The position numbers and the translations under genes are program-made. Shown here one piece after another: positions 11,832 to 21,329 of a DNA stretch of 64,000 nt. The notes beneath the pieces are model-generated. The model saw only the letters and a list, made by a program, of their open reading frames with translations. It had not been told where the DNA came from and ran no database searches. The number at the start of each line of letters is the position of its first letter. Position 1 is the stretch's first letter. The stretch comes from Fragilaria crotonensis (Eukaryota; Bacillariophyta; Fragilariophyceae; Fragilariales; Fragilariaceae). The stretch is taken from NCBI GenBank assembly GCA_022925895.1, contig JAKSYS010000191.1, positions 27,642-91,641 on the forward strand, written 5' to 3'.

Positions 11832-12746
11832 ATGACGCTTTCAACTGTGAGATCATGGCTGATGTGTCTGTCAGCGACACTTGCCGCTGTTGCTGCGGCG
11901 GATATCCTGTGTCCTTCTTGCGAAGCCTCGGAAACCGAACGATTAATGCAAGCGACCGTAAACACAAGCTCATTCTGGGCGATTGCCGACGTCCCATACA
12001 CAGCTGCTGAGCGTACGACTCTAGAGGCTCGTTTGAAAGTGCTTGGGTCAGAAGCTGACTTTCTTGTACATCTTGGAGACATCAAGTCCGGTGCTAGCAA
12101 ATGCAACCAAACGGTGATCGATCAAATAGACGAACTCATGCGTTTGTCACCTGTTCCAGTCTTCATGGTGATTGGAGATAACGAGTTCAACGACTGTGAC
12201 ATCGATCCAAATGCAGCTCTCGCCATGTGGAGAAACAAATTCTCTGGATATCACCAGAAACATTGGAGTCGCAAGTTCGCTGTGACGCTGATGCCCAATC
12301 GGACAGAAGTGTTTTCTTTCGTCCACAAGCAAACTCTCTTTATTGGGCTCAATTTGGTGGGTGGGAAAGTGCACGATCTCAATGAATGGAAAACCCGACA
12401 TGCAGCTCAACTCGCCTGGATCCAGCCATTGATGCTTCGTAATAGAAAGGCGGTCCATTCTGTTGTCGTTTTTGGTCATGCGGATCCCGGCGCCAACCAA
12501 GCAAGCTTCATCAACCCCTTTGTTGTTTTCCTCCGCAAAAAGTTTCCGAAAACCATCCCTGTCCTTTACCTTTGTGGCGATGCACACAAGTGGGGCAACA
12601 ACACAGCATACCTCAACGTCCCGAACTTATTCCGACTTAGACTTACTGGCGGCGTGAAAGAGAAAATCAACAAGATTACTGTGGATCCTTACCGACTAGG
12701 CAAGGACAAATCGACATCATTCCAAGTCGAGCGATACCTTGTTTGA
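11832..12746 (+). CDS. Secreted calcineurin-like metallophosphoesterase-type protein
   Basis: Single exon, 304 aa, starting at the ATG at 11832. The first ~24 residues form a signal peptide (MTLSTVRSWLMCLSATLAAV then AAA/DI), so the protein is secreted or enters the endomembrane system. Metal-ligand-like motifs of the phosphoesterase fold occur in order: AIADVPY (~50), VHLGDIKSG (~80), VIGDNEFNDC (~115), VVFGHADPG (~215) and CGDAHKW (~250). These correspond to D-x-, GD-, GDNE/GNHD-, H- and GDxH-type positions. The substrate is unknown. Four upstream codons in frame begin with a non-ATG codon and were excluded. It stands alone between repeat-rich regions. Confidence 0.75.
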   Translation: MTLSTVRSWLMCLSATLAAVAAADILCPSCEASETERLMQATVNTSSFWAIADVPYTAAERTTLEARLKVLGSEADFLVHLGDIKSGASKCNQTVIDQIDELMRLSPVPVFMVIGDNEFNDCDIDPNAALAMWRNKFSGYHQKHWSRKFAVTLMPNRTEVFSFVHKQTLFIGLNLVGGKVHDLNEWKTRHAAQLAWIQPLMLRNRKAVHSVVVFGHADPGANQASFINPFVVFLRKKFPKTIPVLYLCGDAHKWGNNTAYLNVPNLFRLRLTGGVKEKINKITVDPYRLGKDKSTSFQVERYLV

Positions 12747-13414
12747 CATAGCTCGAGATCAGCTAAGCAACTGCTGATTTGATGTGCAGGTGACACACTT
12801 AGTCAGTCCACAACGCTATGCTTATTGCGAATACGAAATAGGAGTATTTCATTGCTGCACACTTCGAGTTTTACCAGTCAGTACAAGAGCTACTACAGTA
12901 CTTTCGTCCGGTTCCTTTTGATTACTCGGAGTACTCCAGTACCACAGGTACTTCCATTCCTCGTGTTGCAATGGGCGACGTCGCGGGTCGACATTTCAGA
13001 ACCATTCTCATCATAAGGAATCGGCAATGAATCAAAGGGTCGGATCTTGGGACTTCCATCCCCACACGCACTGTGACCTTCGCATGATATGATCGCTCGA
13101 TACACACTCCTTGCCTATTACGCTATACGAGCAAACCTTTGGCACAAGTACAGTACAGATACGTAGTGTAAGATCATCGGATTTTGAGGTACTAGTAATA
13201 GTACTCCAGTACTGTACAAAAGTCGAACTGGACAAAGGGTGGTAAACACTACAGACTCTACTACTACCGGTAGTAGCGTAGAGCGTAGAGTAGTACAGTA
13301 CAAGTAGAATTTGTACCTTGAGTACTAGAATAGGAGCTCTACGGTACTACGGTTTACAAATAGTAGTACAATTATATGGTACAGTACGCCAGTACAGTTT
13401 TGCTTAAATGTGCC
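12747..13414. other. GTAC-palindrome-rich intergenic DNA
   Basis: No gene seen. From about 12890 to 13400 the tetramer GTAC and the palindromes AGTACT, TACCGGTA and GTACTGTAC recur every few tens of bases. The same composition recurs around 11500-11700, 45480-45900, 54-bp scale clusters near 55560-55980 and 62590-62720, always outside coding sequence. Confidence 0.5.
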
Positions 13415-14018
13415 TACCACATAAAAAGTGCCTGGAGCCGTTACTTTCACCCCGTTGTGGACTAAAGATATCTTGCTCAAAAATGCTTTGATTTCAATTC
13501 TGTTTTTTTACAAATGCTGTGTGATGTTCTTGGCTATCCAGAACATTAATCATTCTTTTTCCAGAGCAAGAATTGATGAAGTTGTTGCTGAACTTGTGAC
13601 GCTCATTTTAGCAGTTATCAGCTCCAGGCACTTCATTTAAATGTATCCATACCTTAAGACATTTTTTAGGCATCGGTTGAGATTTTTCACCCCATTCAAC
13701 TATGATTTTTTGTACTTGTTTTCTACTGCTACAGAGTTTTTCCCTATCATATTGGTGGTACGCGATCAATGGGGTGAAAATCCGAGGGGGTGAAAAATTG
13801 CGAGCCCTCAACTTCCAGTGATGTTTACAACACCAGTTTCTAATCGGTTTGTTCACCACTCCAGAAGACTTCGTTGTATTGCATATCAGAGATCAAAACG
13901 GCCATAGCAAGTGCCATTGATTTCTTGAAATTGAGTGACTTATTTGTAGGAGGAGTCGAAAAAACCCCGTTTAACGGCTCCAGCGGTCGAAACGGCTCCA
14001 GGCACTTTTTATGTGGTA
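13415..14018. mobile_element. MITE-like element with 26-bp perfect TIRs and TA target duplication
   Basis: The left end (CCACATAAAAAGTGCCTGGA and onwards, 13417-13442) is the exact reverse complement of the right end (13991-14016) over 26 bases. Both ends are flanked by TA, giving a 600-bp element with the TA duplication typical of Tc1/mariner-type elements. An internal copy of CCAGGCACTT lies near 13626. No transposase frame is present, so it would be non-autonomous. Family assignment rests only on the TA site and is tentative. Confidence 0.8.
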
Positions 14019-14046
14019 CTGAACAAACGTGATACTCGCCTCCGAT

Positions 14047-14293
14047 TATCATACAACAACTAAAAATCCCAGATCTATTTTACGTGCTGCCGCTGTGCTC
14101 ATGATTAGGAGAACTCGACCCACACGGTACGATACTACCCTCTAGTGGATAGCGTCATACTGCAGGTTCATGAATCAATAGGTTTTTGACTTTTCTGCAG
14201 GACTTGAACCCACAGCCTCACCCGAAAGGATACCTCTGCTTGAGATTTTAGCCAACTATACTATACACCAATCCCCTATCATACAACAACTAA
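14047..14293 (-). mobile_element. tRNA-derived SINE with 17-bp target-site duplications
   Basis: The 17-mer TATCATACAACAACTAA occurs at 14047-14063 and again at 14277-14293, flanking a 213-bp insert (14064-14276). On the minus strand the insert starts directly after the repeat with a tRNA-like head: a pol III box A-like TAGTATAGTTGG and box B GGTTCAAGTCC about 50 bases further on, with a TCCTTTCGGGTGAGG stretch like the long variable arm of tRNA-Leu. The acceptor stem does not pair, so it is not a functional tRNA gene. Head plus unrelated body plus long target duplication is the classic SINE layout. There is no long poly(A); the tail ends GGGATTT. Confidence 0.75.
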
Positions 14294-14551
14294 TGTGGAG
14301 TACCGTCTGTACTGGAGTACTCTACTAGCTAGTAATGAGTACCTGCTAGCATAGTACGGAGTATCAAACTATCACACATCACATGCGCCCACCCAGAATG
14401 CCTGGATGGGCAGACCGAGAAAGAGCGCAAACATGCCGAATTGTGGCGAATTGTGAATTGTGATTCATCTCAAGTCAGTATTGTTTAAGCAGACTCCATC
14501 CATTGCACTGTTTCTCCCACAATAGCTTAAAACAACTTCTTTGAGTGCACT

Positions 14552-14990
14552 ATGATACTGACATCTCGTGTTCGGCAACTGATTGGCGCAATGATTTGCG
14601 TTGCAGCACTGACTCATCCACAAGTAGCATGTGTTGCTACCGATGAGCCAACTCCGGAAAAGTCTGAAACATGTGATAATCCTGAAAAGATCACACTATG
14701 GTCAATCGAAGAACTTGAAAAGTAAGTCACTTTGCTCCTCTTTTGAGAAAATTCACTATCAGTACAACCTGAAATACAACAGAAACAGCAAAGGAAGTGA
14801 GAAACGAAGCGATGATGAAATAGTGGTGCACCAACAAAAAGCTCGCAAATTTTTTTCAAAGCACCTTCAGCTTTTTGTCACACCACACGAAGCATCAAAA
14901 GTTAGAGATGACCACCAGTTACATAGCTACCTTTCGTTTAAAGCACACTTCAGTCAACTGTACTGGAGTGTATTGGCTCAATCAAAGTGA
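14552..14990 (+). CDS. Chimeric ORF: MAPR signal-peptide exon joined to an unrelated exon
   Basis: Exon 1 (14552-14721) is a diverged copy of exon 1 of the MAPR gene at 19099: same length (170 bp), same phase-2 donor GTAAGTCACT and a matching 61-bp intron ending ATACAACAG. After this acceptor the sequence (14783-14990) no longer resembles the MAPR second exon. Even so it stays open for 69 codons, basic and ending LAQSK-stop, giving a 125-aa predicted protein with an N-terminal hydrophobic segment. It could be a new gene formed by exon capture, or a truncated pseudogene whose new frame is open by chance. There is no haem-binding core. Confidence 0.45.
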
Positions 14991-15329
14991 AAGGTAATGA
15001 AATCAATGAATTGATTGAAGCTTCGAATGAGTTGACGTTGTGTAGCATGCTTAGACTGCATACTATAAATCCGGGTCTATTTTGTGTTATCTTCCGACCC
15101 GAAAAACTCGAAAAAATTGGCAACCTTTTCTTTCCCATTAACAGAAGTCAGGAACTGTCGTTTACTAAGATTTCCCCATTTGGCCCACAAGGTTTGACTC
15201 AATGGAGAACACATTTGCCATGTTAATTTTGGTGCAAATGACATAATGACGAAGTTGAGTGGAGGCCCAAAATTATCTTTAATTAAAGATTTTACCTAAG
15301 CGATCTTTAATGAAAGATTTCGGGCGTTC

Positions 15330-15761
15330 ATGTCCTCGGAGCCTCGGAGTAGTATTCTGCCTCATTCCATCATATGTACTATGTACATACGTGTAGGGAC
15401 GAGCCCGTGCATCGTGTATGTCGAGGATAAGCGTTTACTGACAAGCGACAGTAGCAGTGGAAACGGGACTGCTATGACAGTGCAGTACGCACGACCGACA
15501 GTCGTGCGGAATCTGGAAGATTCGTTCAAGAATATTTATTCGGGATTCGTAAATGGAATACGAATTCCTACGGATGAGGTCCAACATGCAAGATTAACTG
15601 GTACGATCGAAACGAAAGGAATCAACGGTGCAAGAAATATAATTACTGAAGATGCATGGATTGAGGTGAAGAACAAGGCTAAGAAGGTTACTTCCAAGAA
15701 GCAAGATCAATTTGGTAAGACCAAGAGGTCTGGGAGGATTGATAGGAGTAATCTTAAGTAG
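15330..15761 (+). CDS. Uncertain ORF with basic C-terminus
   Basis: Open for up to 143 codons from an ATG at 15330, with internal ATGs at about 15387 and 15474. The last 35 residues are strongly basic (KNKAKKVTSKKQDQFGKTKR then SGRIDRSNLK), which is more gene-like than the first half. No family is recognised. It may be a chance ORF, or the last exon of a decayed nuclear-protein gene; the RIDRS motif loosely recalls KIDRSTLRKG in the gene at 6337-8454. Confidence 0.25.
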   Translation: MSSEPRSSILPHSIICTMYIRVGTSPCIVYVEDKRLLTSDSSSGNGTAMTVQYARPTVVRNLEDSFKNIYSGFVNGIRIPTDEVQHARLTGTIETKGINGARNIITEDAWIEVKNKAKKVTSKKQDQFGKTKRSGRIDRSNLK

Positions 15762-16103
15762 TCACAACATTGCAGAGAGGAAAATAAACAAGGGTTTATA
15801 GTGTTGTCAAACTACTAGCTGGTAGGAATACGGAAGTGTAAGTACTGTTGAACATCTCAACACGTGTATGTCATATCTTACCCCTCGTTGAGCCGGCCAT
15901 TGCCAGCAGCAGCGTACGGGAGTACTGTCCTCAACTAACTACTGATACGGTGAGTTCGGAGTTCGGAGTCTTGAGTAAAGTAGCACACTACCAGGTACTA
16001 CCGGTAGTAGAGCTAGTACACAGGACTACAAGTAAACGTTCGTGTCACCTTCTGTCACCTCCTTCTACTGGTAGATGCATGGATCCCACTATGAGGCAGA
16101 CAT

Positions 16104-16202
16104 AAACAAACAACACTGCTGACTTTGAAGTCTAAAGTTCCATGCCTTTTGTTGAACAACCGACAGAAAAAAGTGAACATTTTGTCGGTTTGGTTTCATC
16201 TA
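16104..16202 (+). repeat. Dispersed ~100-bp repeat, copy 2
   Basis: Partner of 9464-9570, same orientation. The shared end ACATTTTGTCGGTTTGGTTT is identical, and the rest is perhaps three-quarters identical by eye. Here it is followed by TCTATATAAAAGG, which looks like a TATA box, though no downstream gene is evident. Confidence 0.7.
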
Positions 16203-17096
16203 TATAAAAGGAAGTAGTCAGGTCCCACAAGTACCATTGGTGGTGCTATACAATTGTTTCATGTAATTATTGCTTGATCATTGGCTCCTATAGCAGTTGT
16301 CATGATGACAACAGTCACCAGTACATTGGCTGGAAACTCACAACTGATGTGCGGCTTTCTTCACTTTGAAGCACCACCAGGGTTGGGACCATTGAGAACT
16401 TCTACGCATCATGACTGGGCAGGTTTTTGTTCTACTGCTACTAGTACATCTACTTGTAATCATGGTAGGTAATAGCACACCACTGTGGACAGAAGTATCA
16501 TTGCTCTCATAGATGGCTTCTTGCTGATGGTGAGGTTGCAATAAAGGAGTGTCCCTCCTGTTGCTATCCTAAGATTATAACACAATCTCCTATATCATAA
16601 AATTTTTGTGAATAGCTACCAGCAGTCGGCCTGTCTTTCTGTGAAATCTGAAAGAAGTCGACTGTATAGTCTTCATCCCAGTGGCCAAAAATGAGCAACA
16701 CAACAATGATTAAAGATGGTTTCTGCAATTCGATGACTGGCAACTGGCAACCCTATCACATGCATTAGTAAAGCGAATTGAAAGGGTGAGGGGTATTTAA
16801 AGGAAATCGATTCAGCAGCCAGGAATTCTCTAAAATTTTTATACAACAGTGTATCAAGATTGTTCGTCAGAGCGTACTTTCGAGCTTCGAGTCGAATTCA
16901 ATGACGTCAATATGACGCAAAATGTTTGCCGCAGGCTGCGGGGCCGCGGGGTTGGTTCTTGGTGTTCTCTTCCGAGTTCGGAGGGAATTGCTTGCATATG
17001 ATACAAGTATGTTACAAGTACAAGTACAAGTACAAGTACTACTAGTAGTCGAGATTGAGATTGCTATCGCATCTAATCCGCTTAATACACACAGTA

Positions 17097-18430
17097 ATGT
17101 TTCCAAACTTGATCTTGCACTCGTGGATGAATCATCGCCAGCCATCGGCGATAGTTGTCATAGCCCTAGTAGTGTTTTTAATTCGTTCGGTCATTGCGGA
17201 TGTGCCTCCTCGCACTCGCGACACACCGGCACGCCCGTACCTCCCGTATCATCATCACAACAACAGCTTCAACACTGACACGAGCGAGTGGAACGTATTG
17301 GCAAAGCAACGTGTACGAGTGCAGCAGAAGAACTACGGCATAAGTACGAACGATGTTGCCGATGCCGTTGTTAGTTGCGGTTCCTGTTGTTATGAGATCG
17401 TGGCTGCCCGAAGTCCTCTCGATCTGAATTTTTACACGAAAATGATTGATTTGAATGGCTTTCTCATTGGAAGTTCGAGTGATGTCCGTGACTCGGCACT
17501 CTATGAAGCAGCGCTCACCGTTGCGACGATGACGGAAGAGCGCCCAGATTTATTGCAGTTACTTGTGGACGAGCAGGTCGTAATGGCAGTTATTGGGAAA
17601 GACCAAGTGACACGAGACATCCCTGACTATGCCGACTTGGATCCCGAATGGGATGTCTTTCGAGGACTTGCCGCAACTCAGTCAAGACCAACGACCTCCT
17701 GTGCCGAGGAGAATTTGCTGTGTTTGACGGACGATGTGTACCGCGGCGAGAACATTTGCATCCACGAAACTGCCCACTCTCTGGCTGGATCGGGGTAAAC
17801 TTCAGTCCACGATTTATGGATGGCGAGAATTTGGATCAAGTGCTGCGGAAAGTATACAGTAAGTCAGTCAACGTGGAAGGGCTCTGGTCCAGAACCTATG
17901 CAGGTACGAATCATGAAGAACTCTGGGCAGAGGGTGTGCAGTCATATTATGACGTCAACTACCTTGGTCCTGTCGGAGGTGATGGGATCCATAATGACAT
18001 CAACACAAGGGCAAAGCTCCAGAATTACGATCCCAATTTGTATGCTGTGACGAAGAATATTTTCGGGACAAGTTCAACAGGAGCAGTTACATGTCCTACT
18101 ACAACATGCAACTGCACCAAGTTTGTTTGCCCCTCGAAGAAGCCATCGCCGTCTCGAGCACCAACCAAGAAGCCATCGCCGTCTCGAGCACCAACGAAAA
18201 AACCATCGCCGACTCGAGCACCAACCAAGAAGCCGTCGTTGACTCGAGCACCAACCAAAAAACCATCGCTGACTCGAGCACCAACCAAGAAGCCATCGCC
18301 GTCACGAGCACCAACCAAAAAACCATCGCCGTCACGAGCACCAACCAAAAAACCATCGCTTACTCGAGCACCAACCAAAAAACCATCGCTGACTCGAGCG
18401 CCAACCAAGAAGCCATCGTCCATTGGTTAG
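17097..18430 (+). CDS. Secreted HExxH zinc metallopeptidase-like protein, frame broken at 17796
   Basis: Two overlapping frames read as one protein of about 444 aa. The N-terminus has a signal anchor (SAIVVIALVVFLIRSVIADV, ~residues 21-40). A zinc-binding helix ICIHETAHSL follows (~residue 225), then, in the next frame, FMDGENL, LWSRTYAGTNHEELWAEGVQ and YDVN. The second Glu-containing segment (NHEELWAEG) is a plausible third ligand site of a gluzincin-type fold. The frames meet at GGATCGGGGTAAAC, where one base too few in the G run causes the break. The tail (~residues 348-443) is about nine copies of a ten-residue KKPSPSRAPT-type repeat, like the mucin-like linkers of wall or extracellular proteins. 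ATG 17097 was chosen to precede the signal. The substrate is unknown. It may be intact with an assembly error, or a recent pseudogene. Confidence 0.7.
18137..18421 (+). repeat. 30-bp coding minisatellite, about 9.5 copies
   Basis: The consensus begins AAGAAGCCATCGCCGTCTCG and continues AGCACCAACC, encoding KKPSPSRAPT. Copies differ at a few fixed positions (AAG/AAA lysine codons; TCT/ACT/ACG), and similar variants sit side by side, as in unequal crossing-over. It lies in the C-terminus of the metallopeptidase-like gene. Confidence 0.95.
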
Positions 18431-19098
18431 GTGGAATTCGATACCAGGGCTGGTGTCGTTTTGACATCACCTAGTATTGAACTACATGTTAGGTACTCCG
18501 GTATGAGTGTTGTTTCCCGCGTGCTTAAAGTGCAGGTTGCCGTCAGAGTGGCTCCAGATTCTGTTGGCTTGTTGCCGCAGTCGCCAGACCGTCGCAGAAT
18601 GACGATTCTGGCGGATAGAGTTGCCCCTCGTTCGGTTATACGAGTATGTCAATAGGAAAGCTCCTTGTAGTCTAATTGAAAATGTTTTTGTTTATTCTGC
18701 ACTCGCTAACAGAGAGTACCTGGTGGCTGGTACCGGTACTAGGATTACGACGTAGTACGAGTATGGGAGTGTTACTACCGGTAGATTATCGAGTGCATAT
18801 CATATATTTACTTGATTGTAGCTTTACCGGCAGCGTAGAGTGTCGAGTGGTGGAGTACTAACGTACTGACTATAGTGTATGAAATTGCATACTGCATACT
18901 GTATGCACATTACACATCACACGCCCAGAATGCCTGAAACAGCTCAGAGCACGGGAAAGTGTAAGGAAAGACCAAATTCTAATACATGCCATTGAGAGTG
19001 AATTGTGATCCATCTTGAATCAGTATCGTTTAAGCAGACTCCATCCATTGAAGTGTTTCTACCATAATCGTTTGCTAGGAGAACAATTTTAGTGCAGT
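18431..19098. other. Intergenic, includes the duplicated MAPR promoter
   Basis: No gene seen. From about 18905 the sequence matches the region upstream of 14552: shared CACATCAC..CCCAGAATGCCTG near 18913/14377 and GTTTAAGCAGACTCCATCCA at 19029/14485. The duplicated block therefore starts well upstream of the ATG and carries the promoter. Confidence 0.6.
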
Positions 19099-19729
19099 AT
19101 GATATTGGCATCTCGTGTTCGGCAACTAATTGGCGCAATGATTTGCGTTGCAGCGCTGTCACTTCCACTGGTAGTCGTTGTTGCTGCCGACGAATCAACT
19201 CCGGAAAAAATCGAAACATGTGACAATCCTGAACAGATTCCTCTAGTGTCAATCGAAGAACTTGAAAAGTAAGTCACTCTGCTCCTCTTGCTGTGAGACT
19301 ATTCACTTGCGATACAAACTAAAATACAACAGATTCAATGGCAAGGTCAAGGGCGAGACGATTTATCTGTCCATCTTTGGCGAAGTTTATGATGTCACCA
19401 AGGGTGCTGAGTTTTATGCCGAGGGAGCTGGATATCACGCTTTCGCGGGCAGAGATGCAGCTGTGCCTTTCATCACGGGCATATTTACGGAGGAGGAGGC
19501 TGCGAAATCGACGGACGTTTTGTCAGACGCGGACCTAATGAGCATGAAATCTTGGCTAGAGTTTTATCAGAAGGAAGAAAGGTACCCATTTGTTGGTAGA
19601 CTCGTTGGTCGGTATTACGACAGTGAAGGCAAAGAGACCGAGGAAATGCAACGAGTCCTGACGAGATGGGAGAATTTTCAACCGCCGGAGAAGAAGGAAC
19701 GCAAAAAGCCAAAAACTGGGAGTGAATAA
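19099..19729 (+). CDS. MAPR-family (neuferricin-like) cytochrome-b5-like haem-binding protein
   Basis: Two exons, 19099-19268 and 19333-19729, with a 64-bp phase-2 intron, giving 188 aa. The N-terminus is a signal peptide or anchor (LIGAMICVAALSLPLVVVVA). The single b5-like domain (~residues 58-150) contains IYLSIFGEVYDVTKGAEFY, GAGYHAFAGRDAAVPFITG and LMSMKSWLEFYQKEERYPFV, then GRLVGRYYD. This matches the membrane-associated progesterone-receptor/neuferricin family, in which the Tyr and Lys positions bind haem. The C-terminus is lysine-rich and hydrophilic. It is the only complete one of three related copies in the window (others at 14552 and 28118). Likely role: haem binding in the ER or secretory system. 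Confidence 0.85.
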
Positions 19730-19747
19730 CTACGTTATAGAGGACTT

Positions 19748-19868
19748 AGATTGGCATGTCGAGAACTGCACCCAGTGGCCGTTCTGTCGCGCTCGTTCCA
19801 TCGTCTAGGTTTCCTATGCTTCCTGTGACCGTTATCTTTATCGCGTTTTGTTCAATGCAAGTCTCATG
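19748..19868 (-). pseudogene. Remnant of the 3' end of a HAD-phosphatase gene
   Basis: On the minus strand this reads IEQN-IKITVTG-I--LD-GTSATER-L-AVLDM, matching the C-terminus of the complete HAD gene at 28345-29526 almost residue for residue. Nothing upstream of this tail is retained here. It sits tail-to-tail with the complete MAPR gene. It marks the end of a duplicated block whose other half lies at 28.1-29.5 kb. Confidence 0.85.
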
Positions 19869-20202
19869 TCAATTGATTTAAGTAGAGGATGGATGATCTC
19901 ATGTGGCGAACATGATGAATAGAGCAGTGAACTCAGGCTGCCCTGGCTCATGGGTTGTCGTCATATCAGGCTCTCCATTAATTTGAAATGTTCGATGCAG
20001 TGAGGGATCTGTGAATGAGAGCAAATCATAGTGGGTGAGTGCACAAAGTGCAAATGGTACGTCACAACAAAAGCATACATACGTACCTACTATAGGACCC
20101 GGGACATCCAGCCAGCTATGCTCGGGACTGGCACGTAGAAATTTCTGGTGGTAGCTCGGGCACCCTCTCGGTGCTGAGCACTGTGTGCGTTGCCTAGTGC
20201 AG
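19869..20202. other. Intergenic DNA between the duplicated block and a MITE-like element
   Basis: No ORF or repeat of note seen. It is ordinary intergenic sequence ending at the terminal repeat at 20203. Confidence 0.4.
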
Positions 20203-20656
20203 AGGCCTCCTAAAGTGGCATTTCAGCAAAATGTGCCACCAAATGCCACTTTTAATATTGACGAGATGCCACTTTTAACGTTTTTTGTCGTGTAGAGTTG
20301 GAGCAGGTTGGCATTGTCCAAATGTCCTGTGGTATGTGATGTGTAGAACCCCCCGTAGGGTTTGCATGTTTGTTAAATCTTTCATTTTCAATTAAAAAAA
20401 CTAAAATTGAGTTGGCTCTGGAATCCTCTTGGCGTCATCTATTCATACATTCATACACGTAATTTCACTCGGCATCGATGCTCTAAGCGTGCATCTCTTG
20501 GGATTCCGTGGCGCACCCGTGGTCGTTTACTGACATCCTACGTGATTTTTGTACCATATCACTGAATGCCACCTAATGCCACTTTTAGTGGTAGAAATAT
20601 GCCACTTTTAGCTTAAAAGTGGCATCGGGTGGCATATGCCACTTTTTAGGAGGCCT
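20203..20656. mobile_element. MITE-like element with AGGCCTCCTAAA termini and ATGCCACTTTTA subterminal repeats
   Basis: The left end AGGCCTCCTAAAGTGGCAT mirrors the right end ATGCCACTTTTTAGGAGGCCT, with two extra A bases in the right arm. Just inside both ends the motif ATGCCACTTTTA recurs several times (20252, 20268, 20577, 20608 region) in both orientations, next to TGGCA half-sites. Such clustered subterminal motifs are typical transposase-binding sites. Total length is 454 bp with no ORF. No clear target duplication was found. Confidence 0.75.
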
Positions 20657-21329
20657 ACTAGTGGTACATAGACGCGCGGAAAGATTTCTGGAGCTAGCAT
20701 ATGCACTCTCCTGTGAGCATCTAATTTCACACGTGAGGGTTCATCTTCTCGTCTCAAAAATGCAACTTTTATATAATCTGGTATAAAACATATGATTTAT
20801 CAAAGCTATTGCACAATTCCTCGTCAATTCAATCCTTCTCGGGTGTTACCGCTGCCGCTCACATCAGCACCACCAAGGGCAACTGGTAGCTACTAGATCA
20901 GAGGGGGACACCACTTGCTGTTCCTGTGCCCTTCAAGGGCCATCTGCTTCTGCCTGAGTGTTTGGACATCGGAAAAATGTCATTTCGGCTTCGTCCTTGA
21001 TAAGGTGGCTCTCCAGCTATTCCATGATCTGGTAGGTCCTCAGCCAGTTGACATGATGAGGCAAGGGAGAAATTACTAAGATGGTACTATGATGCACAAT
21101 TTTGGTAAAAAAATGCTTGCTCTAAAGATGCATGATGATTTTCAGAAGAAGGGAGTATGGCTCATCATTGAAGGAGAACAATGGTTTAGTATACTCCTCC
21201 ACACCACTGAAATTGTCATCAGCACTGGATGGACCACTCAGCAATCTAAAAAGAAAAACGGTATACGACCCATCCCTTGTTCCCGGAATCAATTTATATG
21301 ACATACCTGTTTCAAAACACAGGTAGTAC
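20657..21329. other. Intergenic DNA between two TIR elements
   Basis: No gene recognised. Short frames around 21089-21430 are open but show no family resemblance and overlap the start of the next element. Confidence 0.4.

Larger units (their letters stand above)
14991..17096. other. Intergenic stretch with one doubtful ORF and repeat copies
   Basis: About 2.1 kb. It contains the low-confidence ORF at 15330-15761, the second dispersed-repeat copy at 16104-16202, and palindromic GTAC motifs near 15960-16020 and 17010-17045 (CAAGTACAAGTACAAGTAC). A TTTAATTAAAGATTTTACC / ATCTTTAATGAAAGAT inverted motif lies at about 15277-15320. No recognised gene. Confidence 0.4.

Noticed and set aside
14190-14276. 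A tRNA-Leu(CAA)-like gene on the minus strand
   Set aside because: Box A, box B and a long-variable-arm-like stretch are present, but the acceptor stem and anticodon stem do not pair. The exact 17-bp flanking duplications show that it is the head of a SINE.
18025-18423. 132-codon minus-strand ORF with VGARVSDGFL repeats
   Set aside because: Antisense shadow of the 30-bp minisatellite.
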